Origin: UBA1372 sp964496075
GTDB taxonomy: Bacteria; Patescibacteriota; Microgenomatia; UBA12405
DNA length: 13,323 bases
NCBI GenBank assembly: GCA_964496075.1
Contig: CAZBXB010000017.1
Coordinates: 1-13,323 of the forward strand
Reading direction: 5' to 3'
The position numbers were made by a program, and so were the translations under genes. The first letter of the stretch is position 1, and the number at the start of each line of letters is the position of its first letter. This document shows positions 13,048 to 13,323 of this stretch, in pieces. The notes under the pieces were generated by a model. It made no database searches and was not told the DNA's origin. It saw only the letters and a program-made list of their open reading frames with translations.

Positions 13048-13323
13048 ATAAAAAAAACAAGATTGTGAAAAGAGGATTTACATTAATTGAGTCTTTAGTG
13101 GTGGTGACAATGATGATGGTGGTAATAGCTATAGCTACAGTTAGTTATTCGTCAGCCAGTAAAAAAAATAGAGACAATAGGAGGATGGCTGATTTGGAAA
13201 GAATCAGAACAGCTCTAGAATTGTTTAGACAGGAAGATTTGGGAGGTAGTTATCCAGCCAACTACTCTGCTTTGGTAACTGGTAAGTATATAGACGTTTG
13301 GCCGGTGGGTCCCAAAGGAGCTG
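13044..13323 (+). CDS. Type IV prepilin 6 (partial, runs off the right edge)
   Basis: Only the first 93 codons are in the window. The leader MNKKNKIVKRG (11 residues) is followed by FTLIE, with Gly at -1 and Glu at +5. The hydrophobic helix (12-35) is unusually Met/Val-rich (VVVTMMMVVIAIA, 19-31). A basic stretch, KKNRDNRRMADLERI (41-55), and an amphipathic helix lead into the globular part (ANYSALVTGKYIDVWPVGPKG), which has the WP turn common in GspG-like pilins. The start overlaps the prepilin 5 stop as ATGA. TGT-TAGAAA (13029-13037) lies 6 nt upstream and might also act as a weak extended -10. Confidence 0.88.
   Translation, partial: MNKKNKIVKRGFTLIESLVVVTMMMVVIAIATVSYSSASKKNRDNRRMADLERIRTALELFRQEDLGGSYPANYSALVTGKYIDVWPVGPKGA

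Noticed and set aside
12824..13051. 75-codon frame overlapping prepilin 5
   Set aside because: Hydrophobic Val/Leu-rich translation of the pilin gene in another frame, with no leader motif; prepilin 5 is clearly the real gene.
1..13323. Alternative genetic code (TGA as glycine)
   Set aside because: TGA ends pilT, pilD and prepilin 5 at the expected family lengths, and no in-frame TGA interrupts a gene.
1..13323. tRNA, rRNA, riboswitch or transposase genes
   Set aside because: Reading both strands I saw no cloverleaf-like or rRNA-like segment, no long structured leader and no transposase-like protein; the gaps are short.

Overview
The window most likely comes from a member of the Candidate Phyla Radiation (Patescibacteria), possibly Microgenomates-like. 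This is inferred from gene content and style: AT-rich DNA, tightly packed genes, a shortened DNA polymerase III delta-prime subunit without a P-loop, an isopentenyl phosphate kinase beside a prenyl transferase, and a long tandem set of small, diversified type IV pilins. TGA is used as a stop (pilT, pilD, the fifth pilin), so the recoded-TGA lineages (Gracilibacteria/Absconditabacteria) are unlikely. No convincing Shine-Dalgarno sequence precedes any start codon.

Left part (1-5257), housekeeping. A partial amino-acid-kinase gene, probably isopentenyl phosphate kinase, leaves the window on the minus strand. It is divergent from a short-chain polyprenyl diphosphate synthase (221-1288, +), which suggests isoprenoid precursor activation and chain elongation side by side. 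Convergent to these, on the minus strand, lie ligA (NAD-dependent DNA ligase), a Fic-domain protein and a minimal holB, transcribed in the order holB, fic, ligA.

Right part (5287-13323), a type IV pilus locus on the plus strand: pilB (extension ATPase), pilT (retraction ATPase), pilC (platform protein), a first prepilin, pilD (prepilin peptidase) and five further prepilins, the last running off the right edge. PilB and PilT power extension and retraction, PilC transmits this to the pilin pool, and PilD processes the prepilins. The six pilins share the N-terminal helix but differ completely in their extracellular domains. The five complete ones carry 4, 12, 4, 2 and 4 cysteines. Surface attachment, host contact or DNA uptake are plausible roles; the sequence does not decide among them.

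Three layers are not explained by gene calls. (1) Many genes have a -10-like hexamer ending only 5-8 nt before the start codon, sometimes with a -35 at 17 bp, implying leaderless mRNAs. (2) A family of short arrays with an exact 7-nt period occurs between genes (4531-4586, 7038-7065, 8145-8172) and also inside the pilD reading frame (10297-10324, 10491-10546), where it is translated. At pilT the array itself forms the -35 and -10 boxes. (3) A pair of hairpins bounded by GTAG and CTAC (10107-10170) between the first pilin and pilD resembles a REP/BIME element, one half doubling as a terminator.
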